Shown here one piece after another: positions 43,122 to 53,227 of a DNA stretch of 64,000 nt; within the stretch, counting starts at the first letter, position 1, and every line of letters starts with the position of its first letter. The translations under genes were made by a program, and so were the position numbers. The DNA is from Bacteroidota bacterium. GTDB taxonomy: Bacteria > Bacteroidota > Bacteroidia > Bacteroidales > FEN-979. The DNA lies in contig JAPLDH010000046.1 in NCBI GenBank assembly GCA_026391355.1, positions 62,001 through 126,000 on the forward strand. The letters are read 5' to 3'. The notes below the pieces were generated by a model. It saw nothing but the letters and a program-made list of their open reading frames with translations, had not been told where the DNA came from and did no database searches.

Positions 43122-44894
43122 TTATGGATTATGAAAGAGTACCACCTTTTTCACCACCGACCACTGACCGGATGTCATGCGAACGAAATAAATACCGGGC
43201 GTTCCAAAACGGCTGACATTGATCTCATGATGCCCCGCTGATTGCCATCCAGGATTCGAGTGGTAAACGGATTGCCCGGTAACGGAAAGGCAGTCAATAA
43301 TTACATCCGAGTCATGCTGGAGGTTAAACTGGATGTTCATATCCCCTTTTACCGGGTTTGGAGAGATATTCAGGTTCAGATCATTCTGCTGTAAGTTGTT
43401 GATACCGGTTGGAAACGATTCAGTCCTGACACACCTTACATAGTTCAGTATCCTGATGGCATCACCCTGCGGACCGTGACCCTGCGGATATCCTGATGGA
43501 TCTCCCTGTTTCGGATCGCTTCGCTGGGCGCCGGCGCCATGAACATCCTGCCAGGTACCGTTCATATAACCCATCGCTCTTCCGAAAGCGATATATGCGC
43601 CACTGCGACCCATCGCCATAAAGTTATCATGGGTAGTTGATGACCAATAGCAGGGATAATCTGCTTGTCCTGCTTCATTTGTAATGGATGTACAATTGAA
43701 AAGAGGATTGATCGCGGGAGAATTAGTAGTTGAAGGAGACCGCGAATAATCGACGATGCTTTCCAATTCCTTTGTAGTTGGAAGGCGCCAGTCATCATAC
43801 CCAAGGTAGTTCTGCGCATTTTTAGCCTGCACCCATGCCAGTGCATCCGGCCAGTTCATGCCATAACCGCAATCATATACAGGCCACATCAGCCTCGACT
43901 GAAGATCGCTGATCGTACTATCGCCATTATCCTGAAAACTGTTGATCCCATAGTTTGTAATGCCTCTCACATATTGGGTGAAAAGCTTGTTATCAGCAGA
44001 ACCTGTTGTCTGGTTATAGCTTTTGATCCTGCCATCGGCGAAATTGACGCCAAAAACCGAATGATCCCTGTTCATGGTAATTCCGACATATTCTGTACTT
44101 GTCCAGTACTGGGCGTCGATAATCCTCTCCCCTGCAGTCGTATCTCCGTAATGGAAAACAAAATAATTCGTATCGATAAATGGTGTTAGTAATGAAAGGG
44201 GTGTACCATTTGGAACACTCGGATCTACACCGGTAAATTCGATCAGGGAATAGAGCTCCTTTATGGAAGGTAACCTCCAGTCTGTATGACCACCAAGCGA
44301 CAGGGTGTCAGCGCCTGTTTTGGCTTCCATATAAGTTTTTTTGCTACCCGGATTCTGCTGCCACATAAGTCCTGTAAGCAGGTCGGTTACAGTGCCATCC
44401 CCATTATCCTGGTAAGAAGGCGCTGTCCCGTTATATTGTCCGTAAAAAGGAGCCGCTGAATCTGTCGGACATGGAATCACATTGACCGTATCATAACATA
44501 CGGTCACATTTGTACCCGGTATTGTCCAGGGTAAATCCAACGTATCAGTAACGGTAAAACAGGCAGATAGTGTAAACCAAACGGTTGATGTATCCGGCGG
44601 AGGTCCCGGAAAGATTACAACAGCATTATATCTACCGGCAATCATGTGCGTAAAATCAAAGGTTGCATACACATATTGGTTGGTGCGCGTTATTGATTTC
44701 CCAACCCTTGGGCCGATCGTCACACTATTTGGTATTACGGATGCCGGTGGGGCTGTCGCAGCATCAAGTGTTAAGGTCACATTCAGACCAGTGGTCCCCA
44801 ATGCGGTTGATACCGGGCTCACACTGATGATTCCCTGTGCCATCATTACGGCGTAAAGGAGAATAAAAAAAAATGTTCCTAATATCCTTTTCAT
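43122..44894 (-). CDS. DUF1566 (Lcl-like) protein with T9SS sorting domain
   Basis: 590 aa. Signal peptide 1-19 (ending MMAQG), an Ig/BACON-like N-terminal segment (about 22-110), then two DUF1566 modules, each with DNGDGT(V/I)(T/S)DL...LMW and DWRLP: YQDNGDGTVTDLLTGLMWQQ with GHTDWRLPSIKELYSLI, and FQDNGDSTISDLQSRLMWP with YDDWRLPTTKELESIVDY. C-terminal type A T9SS domain (NISPNPVKGDMNIQFNL to GQWSVVKKVVLFHNP). Probably a secreted or surface adhesin-like protein of the C-type-lectin-like fold. It is preceded by an inverted-repeat element. Confidence 0.85.
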   Translation of the reverse strand: MKRILGTFFFILLYAVMMAQGIISVSPVSTALGTTGLNVTLTLDAATAPPASVIPNSVTIGPRVGKSITRTNQYVYATFDFTHMIAGRYNAVVIFPGPPPDTSTVWFTLSACFTVTDTLDLPWTIPGTNVTVCYDTVNVIPCPTDSAAPFYGQYNGTAPSYQDNGDGTVTDLLTGLMWQQNPGSKKTYMEAKTGADTLSLGGHTDWRLPSIKELYSLIEFTGVDPSVPNGTPLSLLTPFIDTNYFVFHYGDTTAGERIIDAQYWTSTEYVGITMNRDHSVFGVNFADGRIKSYNQTTGSADNKLFTQYVRGITNYGINSFQDNGDSTISDLQSRLMWPVYDCGYGMNWPDALAWVQAKNAQNYLGYDDWRLPTTKELESIVDYSRSPSTTNSPAINPLFNCTSITNEAGQADYPCYWSSTTHDNFMAMGRSGAYIAFGRAMGYMNGTWQDVHGAGAQRSDPKQGDPSGYPQGHGPQGDAIRILNYVRCVRTESFPTGINNLQQNDLNLNISPNPVKGDMNIQFNLQHDSDVIIDCLSVTGQSVYHSNPGWQSAGHHEINVSRFGTPGIYFVRMTSGQWSVVKKVVLFHNP

Positions 44895-44951
44895 ACTATC
44901 TGAATTAATTGATAATCAAACCTTCAGTATTTAATAAACTCACCCCGGAAT

Positions 44952-45034
44952 AAACCTTCCAGGTTTTAATTAATATACATATTTATAGTTAGATAACATA
45001 GTTTAAATTTATCAACTTCAAACCTGGAAGGTTT
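44952..45034. repeat. Inverted repeat with perfect 15-bp arms
   Basis: AAACCTTCCAGGTTT (44952-44966) and AAACCTGGAAGGTTT (45020-45034) are exact reverse complements around an AT-rich loop of 53 bp. AAACTCACCCC just upstream (from 44937) is shared with the elements at 19426 and 36855, so this may be one member of a mobile hairpin family. Confidence 0.85.
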
Positions 45035-45051
45035 TTCAGAGTGGACTCAAA

Positions 45052-45072
45052 TTTCTCATTTTTCATTCTTCA
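45052..45072. repeat. Heptamer array, TTNTTCA type, three units
   Basis: TTTCTCA, TTTTTCA, TTCTTCA overlap the stop codon (45056-45058, minus strand) and the last codons of the GT22-like gene. Confidence 0.6.
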
Positions 45073-46534
45073 TTGGTTCTTCCCTGACTTCATACAAATA
45101 CCAGCACTTTGTTCTCTCCATCCAATGATTCAAATTAAAATGATAAATCCAGTCTGGATATGTCGTATAGATCAATTTTGAAGGATGCCGGAGGTTTATT
45201 AACTTTTTGTTCTTTGCCGCAACCAAACAAAGCCCTTTGGAGTTAAATGTCATTTCATTATTGGAATCCAGTTTCTGAATCGTCAGGTTTTGTCTTTTAT
45301 AGAAGCCTATTTTCTTTGCCCGGTAATATGGATCTTCATTAATAAAATAGAGTGTTGTTGGTGTGGAATATTCCTGAAAAATCTTTTTATATAAATTAAC
45401 CTGACCATCAGCAGGATTAACAGTGCCATAAAACAACAAAAGCAAATTGGTAATCCAGAATGTTGCGGCAAAAAGCTTTATACCCGATATCTCCAGAATA
45501 CCAGGCTTCCATTTATCGCAAATGGTTTCTATTGATTTAACGATGATAATTGGTAAAAATCCTACTATCGGGAATAAAAACCGTGTTTCTTTATGACCGA
45601 GAAAAAAATGAAGCACTACAAAAGGCAGTATTGTCCATGTCAGCGGATCTTTTCTGTGAAACAGGAAAAGGATCAGAAAACTGAAGATATAAACCAGGCT
45701 GAAAGGTGGAATTCCTCGTATGAAAACATCGGTTATATAAAACCACCAGGGTTGAGTCCCGAAGCCTGACATCTTGTCGAGAAGAATATTTTGTTCTAAA
45801 TAGTTCCAGGCAGTCAGTGTCCATTCTCCGTAAAACCAGCGGTCGGAAAGTATTCCTAATCCTACTGCAATAAGAATCCCAAGGAACATCAGAAAGAGGG
45901 AAATGAACCGCTCTTTTTTCACAAAAACAGACCACAAAATTAACCCTGCAACCAGAAACCCGGCCTGGTAACGCACAATGAAGGACAACCCAAACAAAAG
46001 TCCGGTCAATAGGTATATCCATTTATCTGACCTATTCTCCATCAACATCAATGCATAAGCCATTATGAACAAGTTTCCTGACCATGTTTCCGAAGAATAC
46101 CGGACATTATTGGAAATAGCAAACCATAAAAAAAATGATAAAAGAAGGAACCAATTTTTTAAAATATCAATTTTAACATCTTTTGCATATGCCTGATAAA
46201 TCAACCACATACTGATAAAAGAGATTCCTGCCGTCAATATCCTGAGAAAAGTGGCAACGATAAAAGGATTAACCATGCCAAACAAACCAAAAATTTTGTA
46301 AACAATAATTACCAGGACAGGTTGAATTGATGGCCTCATCTGGCGATAAAATTCCCAGGGCAGGTTTATTTTGTCGGTAAGATTCAGCTTGTATCCGGCA
46401 AATTCAAGTATCTGGAAATGTTCATCCGGATGATAATATCCTACTGATAATAAAGCAGTTAAAAATAATACAATACCACTAAACAGATAAACACTCCCGG
46501 GTTTGACCGGTGAAAATTTGCGAAATAGCTGCAT
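45056..46534 (-). CDS. GT22-like (Alg9/PIG-B family) integral-membrane mannosyltransferase
   Basis: 492 aa with about 10 TM helices. The first extracytoplasmic loop has GYYHPDEHFQILEFAGYKL, the acidic HPDEH catalytic signature of GT22 polyprenyl-phosphate-mannose transferases, and later LPWEFYRQMRPSIQPV, LLFGLSFIVRYQAGFLV and LGHKETRFLFPIVGFLP (H-KE-RF motif). The C-terminal soluble part is short. The likely role is transfer of a lipid-linked sugar to a surface glycan; donor and acceptor are unknown. No glycan genes flank it. Confidence 0.85.
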   Translation of the reverse strand: MQLFRKFSPVKPGSVYLFSGIVLFLTALLSVGYYHPDEHFQILEFAGYKLNLTDKINLPWEFYRQMRPSIQPVLVIIVYKIFGLFGMVNPFIVATFLRILTAGISFISMWLIYQAYAKDVKIDILKNWFLLLSFFLWFAISNNVRYSSETWSGNLFIMAYALMLMENRSDKWIYLLTGLLFGLSFIVRYQAGFLVAGLILWSVFVKKERFISLFLMFLGILIAVGLGILSDRWFYGEWTLTAWNYLEQNILLDKMSGFGTQPWWFYITDVFIRGIPPFSLVYIFSFLILFLFHRKDPLTWTILPFVVLHFFLGHKETRFLFPIVGFLPIIIVKSIETICDKWKPGILEISGIKLFAATFWITNLLLLFYGTVNPADGQVNLYKKIFQEYSTPTTLYFINEDPYYRAKKIGFYKRQNLTIQKLDSNNEMTFNSKGLCLVAAKNKKLINLRHPSKLIYTTYPDWIYHFNLNHWMERTKCWYLYEVREEPMKNEK

Positions 46535-46701
46535 AATTCTGAAGGAAGCGGATTATTATGAGACTGTTCAAAAGTAAACATTTTAGTTCAGGATGTGTAC
46601 ATACTATGAATGGAAATTGTTTCGTTAATCTAAGCAATGTGTTCCTTTTCCATGCTTAATGTTTTCCAAATACATACTGTATAAACAATGCCATAATTTA
46701 A

Positions 46702-46709
46702 TAATTTTG
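46702..46709 (+). promoter_or_regulatory. Candidate -7 box for the glycoprotein-degradation operon
   Basis: TAATTTTG matches TAnnTTTG 21 bp before the beta-mannosidase ATG, the only plausible promoter seen ahead of the nine-gene plus-strand run. No good -33 TTTG was found. The rest of the 195-bp gap 46535-46729 shows nothing. Confidence 0.45.
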
Positions 46710-46729
46710 TGCCCTTAAACATTTTGAAA

Positions 46730-49264
46730 ATGAAACAAACTCACCCCCTTCTGTGCCTTGTATTTTACTTTCTTCTGAATGGAACTATTTTCGCCCAGGC
46801 TCCCATCCGGATAGATCTCAACGGACGCTGGCAATTCCGCAGGGAAGGAGCCACGAAATGGTCAGATGCGAAAGTTCCCGGCAGTGTACATATGGATCTT
46901 TTAAGTTCCGGTATCATCACCGATCCTTTTTATGGGATTAATGAAAACAACCTTCAATGGATCGGGGAAACAAGTTGGGAATATATGCGCACATTCCTTG
47001 TACCCGATTCTCTTTTCAAGGAAAAACATATCCTGCTGACTTTCGAAGGACTTGACACCTATGCCAGGGTATATCTGAATGACTCTCTTATCTTTACAGC
47101 AGATAATATGTTCAGGTCATATAATACGGAGGTTAAATATATATTAAGAATCGGCGCTAACCAGATCCGCATTCAGTTTCCTCCTGTGACCGATGAAAAT
47201 GCTGCACGTTATGGCCGTCTTAAACACAGACTACCCGGCGATGAAAAAATGGTATGCAGGAAAGCCGCTTACCAGTTCGGATGGGATTTCAGTCCGACGT
47301 TTCTTACCTGTGGCATCTGGCGCCCGGTTTACCTTGAAACCAGGAATTACCTGAACCTTTATACGGTGCGGTATATTCAAAAAGAGATCACTGACTCGGT
47401 GGCACACATGGCCGCAGTATTCACAATCATGTCAGATCTTCCTGACTCCTCTCTCTTTGTTATTTCGACCAAAGATCAGGTTTTGTTCAGTAACCGGGAA
47501 AGTGTGGGAAAGGGACTCAATAATATCCGGGTAGATTTTGACATAAAGAATCCTAAACGATGGTGGACAAATGGATTAGGGGAGCCAAATCTTTACACCC
47601 TCAACCATGAAATAACCTTCGCAGGCCGCTATAAATTAAACGGCTCAACCCGCATCGGACTCCGTACACTCGAATTGGTACAAAAGGATGACTTAGCAGG
47701 AAAGTCATTCTATTTCAAACTGAATGGCATCCCGGTTTTTATGAAAGGTGCCAATTATGTTCCGCAGGATAATTTTCTTACCAGGGTGAAAGATTCATCC
47801 TACCGGGCATTGATAAAGAATGCTGTTGATGCCCATATGAATATGCTCCGGGTTTGGGGTGGCGGTATCTATGAGAACAATATATTCTATGATCTTTGCG
47901 ATGAAAACGGGATCCTTGTATGGCAGGATTTTATGTTTGCCAATGGAATGTATCCCGGAGATAAGGATTTTCTTTCCAATGTTCGCGCAGAAGCGGGGCA
48001 GACCATAATCAGGCTTCGTAATCACCCTTCACTTGCCCTCTGGTGCGGCAATAACGAAATTGATGAGGGATGGAAGAATTGGGGATGGATGAAACAATAC
48101 AATTTCTCAAAGGAGGATAGTATTGAAATGTGGAATAATTACAGGGTTCTGTTCTGGTCACTACTGCCAGGAAGTGTTACATTGTTTGATTCACTCAGGC
48201 CATATATCTCCACCACACCGCTCATTGGCTGGGGACATCCCGAAAGCCTTAACATGGGTGACTCTCACTATTGGGGAGTTTGGTGGGGAAAAGAACCTTT
48301 CAGTAATTATAAAACCAAGGTTGGCAGATTCATGACTGAATACGGCTTCCAGGGTTTCCCAACTTATTCCGGTATCAGGAAAGCAATAACCGGTCATCAG
48401 TTAAATATGGCGTCCCCTCTTGTTAAGTTCCATGACAAACATCCGCAGGGTCTTGAAATTATTGATGAATATTTGAAACGGGACTATAAAACGCCCAAGG
48501 ATGTTCATATGTATGATTATGTCAGTCAATTGATGCAGGCTGAAGGAATGAAAATAGCCATTGAGGCTCACCGGAGTGCTAAGCCTTACTGCATGGGTTC
48601 ACTTTTCTGGCAATTCAATGATTGCTGGCCCGGCATCACCTGGTCGGCAATTGATCATTCCGGCGGTAAAAAAGCACTCTATTTTTATTTGAAGAAGGAA
48701 TTTGCGCCATTCCTCGTTTCCCCTGATTTTCACAACGGAAAGGTTACTGTGTCGGTTGTTTCGGATATACTGGAAAACAAACAGGCTGACCTCCACCTGA
48801 AGATCATCGACTTCTCAGGAAAACTGTTATGGACCAAATCCTCACTTGTCAACATTCCTGCAAATTCATCAAAAGTTTACTTTGATACCACCTTATCCCG
48901 GCTTATACCCAGGCTGAACCTTCAATATAGTGTCCTTGTTGCTGAACTGATATCTGGAAATGACACACTTAGCAAAAACCTGCTCTATTTTGATATTCCC
49001 AAAAATCTTAAACTTGACAGTTGTATAATAGATAGAAAATATACCGAAATCCCCGAAGGGTACAGCATTGAACTTACAACAGATAAATTAGCTAAAGCTG
49101 TATATCTCTACTCCACATTTATAGTAGGTGAGGTTTCTGATAACTTTTTTGATATGCTTCCCGGAGAAACCAAAAAGATCGTTTTCCGAACGACCACCAA
49201 AAATCCAAACTTTACATCGTTTTTATGGATTAACACCTTGTATTCAGCATGTTTAAAAAATTAA
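46730..49264 (+). CDS. Beta-mannosidase, glycoside hydrolase family 2
   Basis: 844 aa from ATG 46730; a GTG at 46709 is less likely because the signal peptide (MKQTHPLLCLVFYFLLNG...FAQ) starts here. GH2 layout: sugar-binding jelly roll (about 25-190; WRFRREG-like WQFRREGATKWSDAKVPGSV, WEYMRTFLVP), Ig-like, TIM barrel. The acid/base is Glu443 in WCGNNEIDEGW and the nucleophile Glu537 in MTEYGFQGFP, with MLRVWGGGIYEN between. These are mannosidase-type signatures, for cleaving the beta-mannose of N-glycan cores or mannans. First gene of the run; overlaps the next by 16 bp. Confidence 0.92.
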   Translation: MKQTHPLLCLVFYFLLNGTIFAQAPIRIDLNGRWQFRREGATKWSDAKVPGSVHMDLLSSGIITDPFYGINENNLQWIGETSWEYMRTFLVPDSLFKEKHILLTFEGLDTYARVYLNDSLIFTADNMFRSYNTEVKYILRIGANQIRIQFPPVTDENAARYGRLKHRLPGDEKMVCRKAAYQFGWDFSPTFLTCGIWRPVYLETRNYLNLYTVRYIQKEITDSVAHMAAVFTIMSDLPDSSLFVISTKDQVLFSNRESVGKGLNNIRVDFDIKNPKRWWTNGLGEPNLYTLNHEITFAGRYKLNGSTRIGLRTLELVQKDDLAGKSFYFKLNGIPVFMKGANYVPQDNFLTRVKDSSYRALIKNAVDAHMNMLRVWGGGIYENNIFYDLCDENGILVWQDFMFANGMYPGDKDFLSNVRAEAGQTIIRLRNHPSLALWCGNNEIDEGWKNWGWMKQYNFSKEDSIEMWNNYRVLFWSLLPGSVTLFDSLRPYISTTPLIGWGHPESLNMGDSHYWGVWWGKEPFSNYKTKVGRFMTEYGFQGFPTYSGIRKAITGHQLNMASPLVKFHDKHPQGLEIIDEYLKRDYKTPKDVHMYDYVSQLMQAEGMKIAIEAHRSAKPYCMGSLFWQFNDCWPGITWSAIDHSGGKKALYFYLKKEFAPFLVSPDFHNGKVTVSVVSDILENKQADLHLKIIDFSGKLLWTKSSLVNIPANSSKVYFDTTLSRLIPRLNLQYSVLVAELISGNDTLSKNLLYFDIPKNLKLDSCIIDRKYTEIPEGYSIELTTDKLAKAVYLYSTFIVGEVSDNFFDMLPGETKKIVFRTTTKNPNFTSFLWINTLYSACLKN

Positions 49265-52197
49265 TGAACAAATTAATAATATTTCTTACCGGGAGTGTAC
49301 TTCTGGTTTGTTTCACTGCATCTGGTCAACAGCCATTACTTACCGACAAAGTAAATCCATTTATCGGCACAGGAGGCCATGGACATACCTATCCCGGCGC
49401 GAGCATGCCTTTTGGCATGGTACAGTTGAGTCCCGATACCCGGACAGATGGATGGGATGCATGTTCAGGTTATTATGCAGCCGATTCCACCATTTATGGA
49501 TTCAGTCATACCCATCTCAGCGGAACAGGATGTTCTGATTATGGCGATATACTTGTAATGCCTGTTACCGGTATCATGAACCTTGATAATTATGGGTTCT
49601 CCAGCTCTTTCAGATCAACAGAGGAGGTGGCATCACCCGGATATTATAAAGTTGAACTTGACAGATACCATATAAAGGCAGAACTCACGGCAACCTCCAG
49701 AACAGGATTCCATCGCTATACTTTCCCGGCTTCAACCCAGGCAGGGATCGTTTTCGACCTGAAGCATCGCGACAGGGTATTGGAATCAAAGCTTAAGATT
49801 GCCGGCAAAGATAAGATCGAGGGCATGCGCATATCACAGGCGTGGGCACAAAAACAGATCCTGTATTTCGTAGCGAAATTCTCTAAACCATTCGATGCAC
49901 ATGAGATATTCTACATGTCTGCTTCCTCGAATGAAATTATGGAGGTGACCGGAGCCGATATCAAAGCGCATTTTTATTTCAACACTTCCGCAGGTGAACA
50001 GATTCTTGTTAAGGTCGGTATTTCTGCGGTCAGCATTGAAGGAGCCCGTAAGAACCTCGAAAAAGAGATCCCCGGATGGAATTTTGACGAAGTGGCAAAT
50101 GCCGCTGCAAATTCATGGAATAAAGAACTTGGAAAGATCGTTGTGTCAGGTGGTACGCATGATCAGCAGGTTATCTTTTACACTGCCCTCTATCATGCCC
50201 TGCTGAATCCGAATATATACATGGATGTGGATGGTAAATACAGGGGAAGGGATTTGCAAATTCACCAGGCGAGCGGTTTTGACTACTATACCGTTTTTTC
50301 ACTTTGGGATACCTACCGTGCCGCACATCCTCTTTATACCATCATCGATCAGAAAAGAACCAATGATTTTATCAATACTTTTATAAACCAATACCGTGAA
50401 GGAGGAATGCTTCCTGTTTGGGAACTGTCGGGAAATGAAACGGGATGCATGATCGGTTATCATTCCGTTCCCGTGATTGCTGATGCTTATATGAAAGGGA
50501 TCCGGAACTACGACACTCTTGGTGCATTTGAAGCTATGAAGCACAGCGCTGAACAAGATCACCTGGGATTAAAATATTATAAAACAAAAGGTTATATCCC
50601 GGGAGACAAGGAAGGTGAATCTGTTTCGAAGACGCTGGAATATGCTTATGATGACTGGTGTATCTCGCGGATCGCTAAAAGTCTCGGGAAAACCGGTGAT
50701 TACAAAACCTATATAACCCGTGCACAGAATTATAAAAACATTTTCGACAATTCTTCCGGTTTTATGCGGGCGAAAATGAACGAAACCTGGTTCAACCCCT
50801 TCGACCCTTCTGAGGTTAATTTCAATTATACCGAAGCAAATGCATGGCAATACAGCTTTTATGTTCCCCACGACCTGAATGGGTTAATTAAACTGATGGG
50901 GGGGAATGATCGCTTTGCTCAGAAACTCGATGCATTGTTCCATACTGACTCGAAGACGACCGGCAGAAACCAGGCTGATATTTCAGGCATGATCGGCCAG
51001 TATGCGCATGGAAATGAACCCAGTCACCATATGGCATATCTTTATAATTATGCAGGTGAACCCTGGAAAACACAATCTCTTGTTCATCAGATCCTCACCA
51101 CCCTTTATCACAATGGTAAAGATGGTCTTTGCGGAAACGAGGACTGCGGGCAGATGTCTTCCTGGTATGTGCTCAGTGCTATGGGTTTCTACCCGGTGAC
51201 ACCCGGTTCCGATATCTATGTGATCGGTTCACCTTTATTCTCAAAGGTTACGATCCATCTTGAAAATGGCAGGAGTTTTTCCATCACGGCTAAAAATATC
51301 AGCGACCGTAACTTCTTTCTTCAGTCTGCAACACTTAACGGAAAACCTTACGAAAAATCTTTCATCCATCATTCCGATATCATGAACGGCGGAGAATTGG
51401 TATTTTCAATGGGCGACAAGCCAAATAAAAACTGGGGTACGGGGCCGGGAAATTTTCCGGAATCTGCCATTGAAGATAACCTGATCACTCCCATTCCTTC
51501 CATTGCATGGGGTAAAAGGACATTTATGGATACAACCGTAGTATCCTTCTCCTCCCCTGTTGAGGGAGAAAAGATATTTTACACCCTCGATGGCAGTCAG
51601 CCTGGCATAAATTCAGCATTGTATAAAACTCCTCTTTTACTGACTCAAACAACCACGATAAAAGCATTTTCACAGGAAGCCGGTTCTCCCGGAAGCAATA
51701 TCATGGAAGCAACCTTCTTCAAGATCCCTAAAAACAGAAAAATTACGCTGAATACTCAATTTGCTTCGCAATATTCAGCAGGTGGCGACTTGGCCCTGGT
51801 CGATTTTGTCAGGGGTGGTGAAGATTTTCGTACAGGTGGATGGCAGGGATATGAAGGAGTTGATCTCGATGCAGTCATTGATCTTGGCGAGGTTCAGGAT
51901 ATCCATTCCATATCAGCAGGATTTCTGCAGGAACAGGATTCCTGGATATTCATGCCTCTGAAGGTCGATTTTTCTGTTTCAATGGATGGGATCGACTTTA
52001 CTAAAGCAGGATCAGACATTAATGACATTCCTGATCAGAAACCGGGTCCGGTTGTAAAGGAATTTTCCTGTAAACCCGGCTCACTGAAAGGCCGGTTTAT
52101 TAAAGTTGTTGCAAAAAACCGGGGGCTCTGTCCTGTCTGGCATGTCGGTACAGGTCAGAAAGCATGGATTTTTGCAGATGAAATAAGTATCCGGTGA
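49249..52197 (+). CDS. GH92 alpha-mannosidase with C-terminal Ig-like and discoidin-like domains
   Basis: 982 aa. Signal peptide at about 7-26; an alternative ATG at 49264 overlaps the previous stop as TAATG. GH92 covers about 27-760: VNPFIGTGGHGHTYPGASMP, FGMVQLSPDTRTDGWDACSG, SFSLWDTYRAAHPLY-like FSLWDTYRAAHPL, WELSGNETGCMIGYH, NYTEANAWQYSFYVPHD with the proposed acid Glu, and GLCGNEDCGQMSSWYVLSAM. GH92 enzymes are calcium-dependent exo-alpha-mannosidases. Residues about 770-835 are a chitobiase-type Ig-like domain (IFYTLDGSQPGINSALY), and about 845-982 an F5/8-type carbohydrate-binding module. Suits trimming of high-mannose N-glycans. Confidence 0.93.
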   Translation: MFKKLMNKLIIFLTGSVLLVCFTASGQQPLLTDKVNPFIGTGGHGHTYPGASMPFGMVQLSPDTRTDGWDACSGYYAADSTIYGFSHTHLSGTGCSDYGDILVMPVTGIMNLDNYGFSSSFRSTEEVASPGYYKVELDRYHIKAELTATSRTGFHRYTFPASTQAGIVFDLKHRDRVLESKLKIAGKDKIEGMRISQAWAQKQILYFVAKFSKPFDAHEIFYMSASSNEIMEVTGADIKAHFYFNTSAGEQILVKVGISAVSIEGARKNLEKEIPGWNFDEVANAAANSWNKELGKIVVSGGTHDQQVIFYTALYHALLNPNIYMDVDGKYRGRDLQIHQASGFDYYTVFSLWDTYRAAHPLYTIIDQKRTNDFINTFINQYREGGMLPVWELSGNETGCMIGYHSVPVIADAYMKGIRNYDTLGAFEAMKHSAEQDHLGLKYYKTKGYIPGDKEGESVSKTLEYAYDDWCISRIAKSLGKTGDYKTYITRAQNYKNIFDNSSGFMRAKMNETWFNPFDPSEVNFNYTEANAWQYSFYVPHDLNGLIKLMGGNDRFAQKLDALFHTDSKTTGRNQADISGMIGQYAHGNEPSHHMAYLYNYAGEPWKTQSLVHQILTTLYHNGKDGLCGNEDCGQMSSWYVLSAMGFYPVTPGSDIYVIGSPLFSKVTIHLENGRSFSITAKNISDRNFFLQSATLNGKPYEKSFIHHSDIMNGGELVFSMGDKPNKNWGTGPGNFPESAIEDNLITPIPSIAWGKRTFMDTTVVSFSSPVEGEKIFYTLDGSQPGINSALYKTPLLLTQTTTIKAFSQEAGSPGSNIMEATFFKIPKNRKITLNTQFASQYSAGGDLALVDFVRGGEDFRTGGWQGYEGVDLDAVIDLGEVQDIHSISAGFLQEQDSWIFMPLKVDFSVSMDGIDFTKAGSDINDIPDQKPGPVVKEFSCKPGSLKGRFIKVVAKNRGLCPVWHVGTGQKAWIFADEISIR

Positions 52198-52212
52198 TTC
52201 TGCATTTTCTAC

Positions 52213-53088
52213 ATGACCAGATCAAAACTATCTTCCAACTTTATCCTTCTTCTTGCTGCCATAATCTGGGGTTTTGCCTTTGTTGCCCAACGGGAAGGGA
52301 TGAAATACCTTGGACCATTTACCTTTAATGGCATCAGGTTTTCTCTTGGAACTCTCGTCCTTTTACCTTTTCTTTACTCCAGAAGAAAAACAGAGTGGAT
52401 CCACCCGGATCCTGGGAATAGCAGAAAAAAATTGTTTATCGGTGTCATCCTGACCGGATTCGTACTTTTTATCGGAGTTGCATTTCAGCAATTGGGACTT
52501 CAGACAACAACAGCCGGGAAGGCAGGATTCATTACGGGTTTGTATGTTGTATTTGTTCCTGTAGTGGGGTTATTTTGGGGTCACAGGATGCGGATCTTTA
52601 TGTGGGCCGGGGTTGTACTGGCAGCAACAGGATTATACCTCCTAAGCATCAATCATGGTTTTCAGATGGAACCGGGTGATTTTCTGGTATTATTATGTGC
52701 AGTCACTTTTACAGGACATGTTTTATTGATTGCCTGGTTATCACCCCGGATGGATTCCTTTTTCTTTGCTGTGTTACCCTTTGCAATATGTTCGGTTCTG
52801 AACCTGCTGGTCGCATTCTGTATTGAAAAATTTACGTTGCAGAATATTATGGATGCTGCAGTTCCAATTCTTTACGGCGGTATTCTCTCTGTGGGTATTG
52901 CCTATACATTGCAGTTGATCGCCCAGAAAAATACCCATCCGGCATCTGCCTCGATTATCCTTAGCCTGGAATCAGTTTTTGCTGCGATTGGTGGCTTTCT
53001 GATCCTGGATGAACACTTGTCAGTCAGATCACTGATCGGATGTGGGTTAATGCTTTCAGGAATGTTGGTTGTTCAGGTGAAAAATTAA
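52213..53088 (+). CDS. DMT-superfamily (EamA) transporter
   Basis: 291 aa with ten TM helices in two EamA repeats. The first starts LLLAAIIWGFAFVAQREGMK and YLGPFTFNGIRFSLGTLVLL. The second has GVVLAATGLYLLSINHGF, ILSVGIAYTLQLIAQKNTHP and SLESVFAAIGGFLILDEHLS. It is inner-membrane, and substrates of this family vary (amino acids, metabolites, export or import). It lies 15 bp after the GH92 gene, so it may move a product of the locus, but there is no sequence evidence of which. Confidence 0.9.
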   Translation: MTRSKLSSNFILLLAAIIWGFAFVAQREGMKYLGPFTFNGIRFSLGTLVLLPFLYSRRKTEWIHPDPGNSRKKLFIGVILTGFVLFIGVAFQQLGLQTTTAGKAGFITGLYVVFVPVVGLFWGHRMRIFMWAGVVLAATGLYLLSINHGFQMEPGDFLVLLCAVTFTGHVLLIAWLSPRMDSFFFAVLPFAICSVLNLLVAFCIEKFTLQNIMDAAVPILYGGILSVGIAYTLQLIAQKNTHPASASIILSLESVFAAIGGFLILDEHLSVRSLIGCGLMLSGMLVVQVKN

Positions 53089-53227
53089 TGATAACACCGC
53101 TATTTTCACTTTCAACGCAAATTTTCTCTAATTTTGAACACTGAAAATGTTAATCTGGAGTCCACTCCGAAAAGTCTTTCTTCAGAGAATCAAACCTTTA
53201 TTTCATATACATAATTACGTTCTTTTT

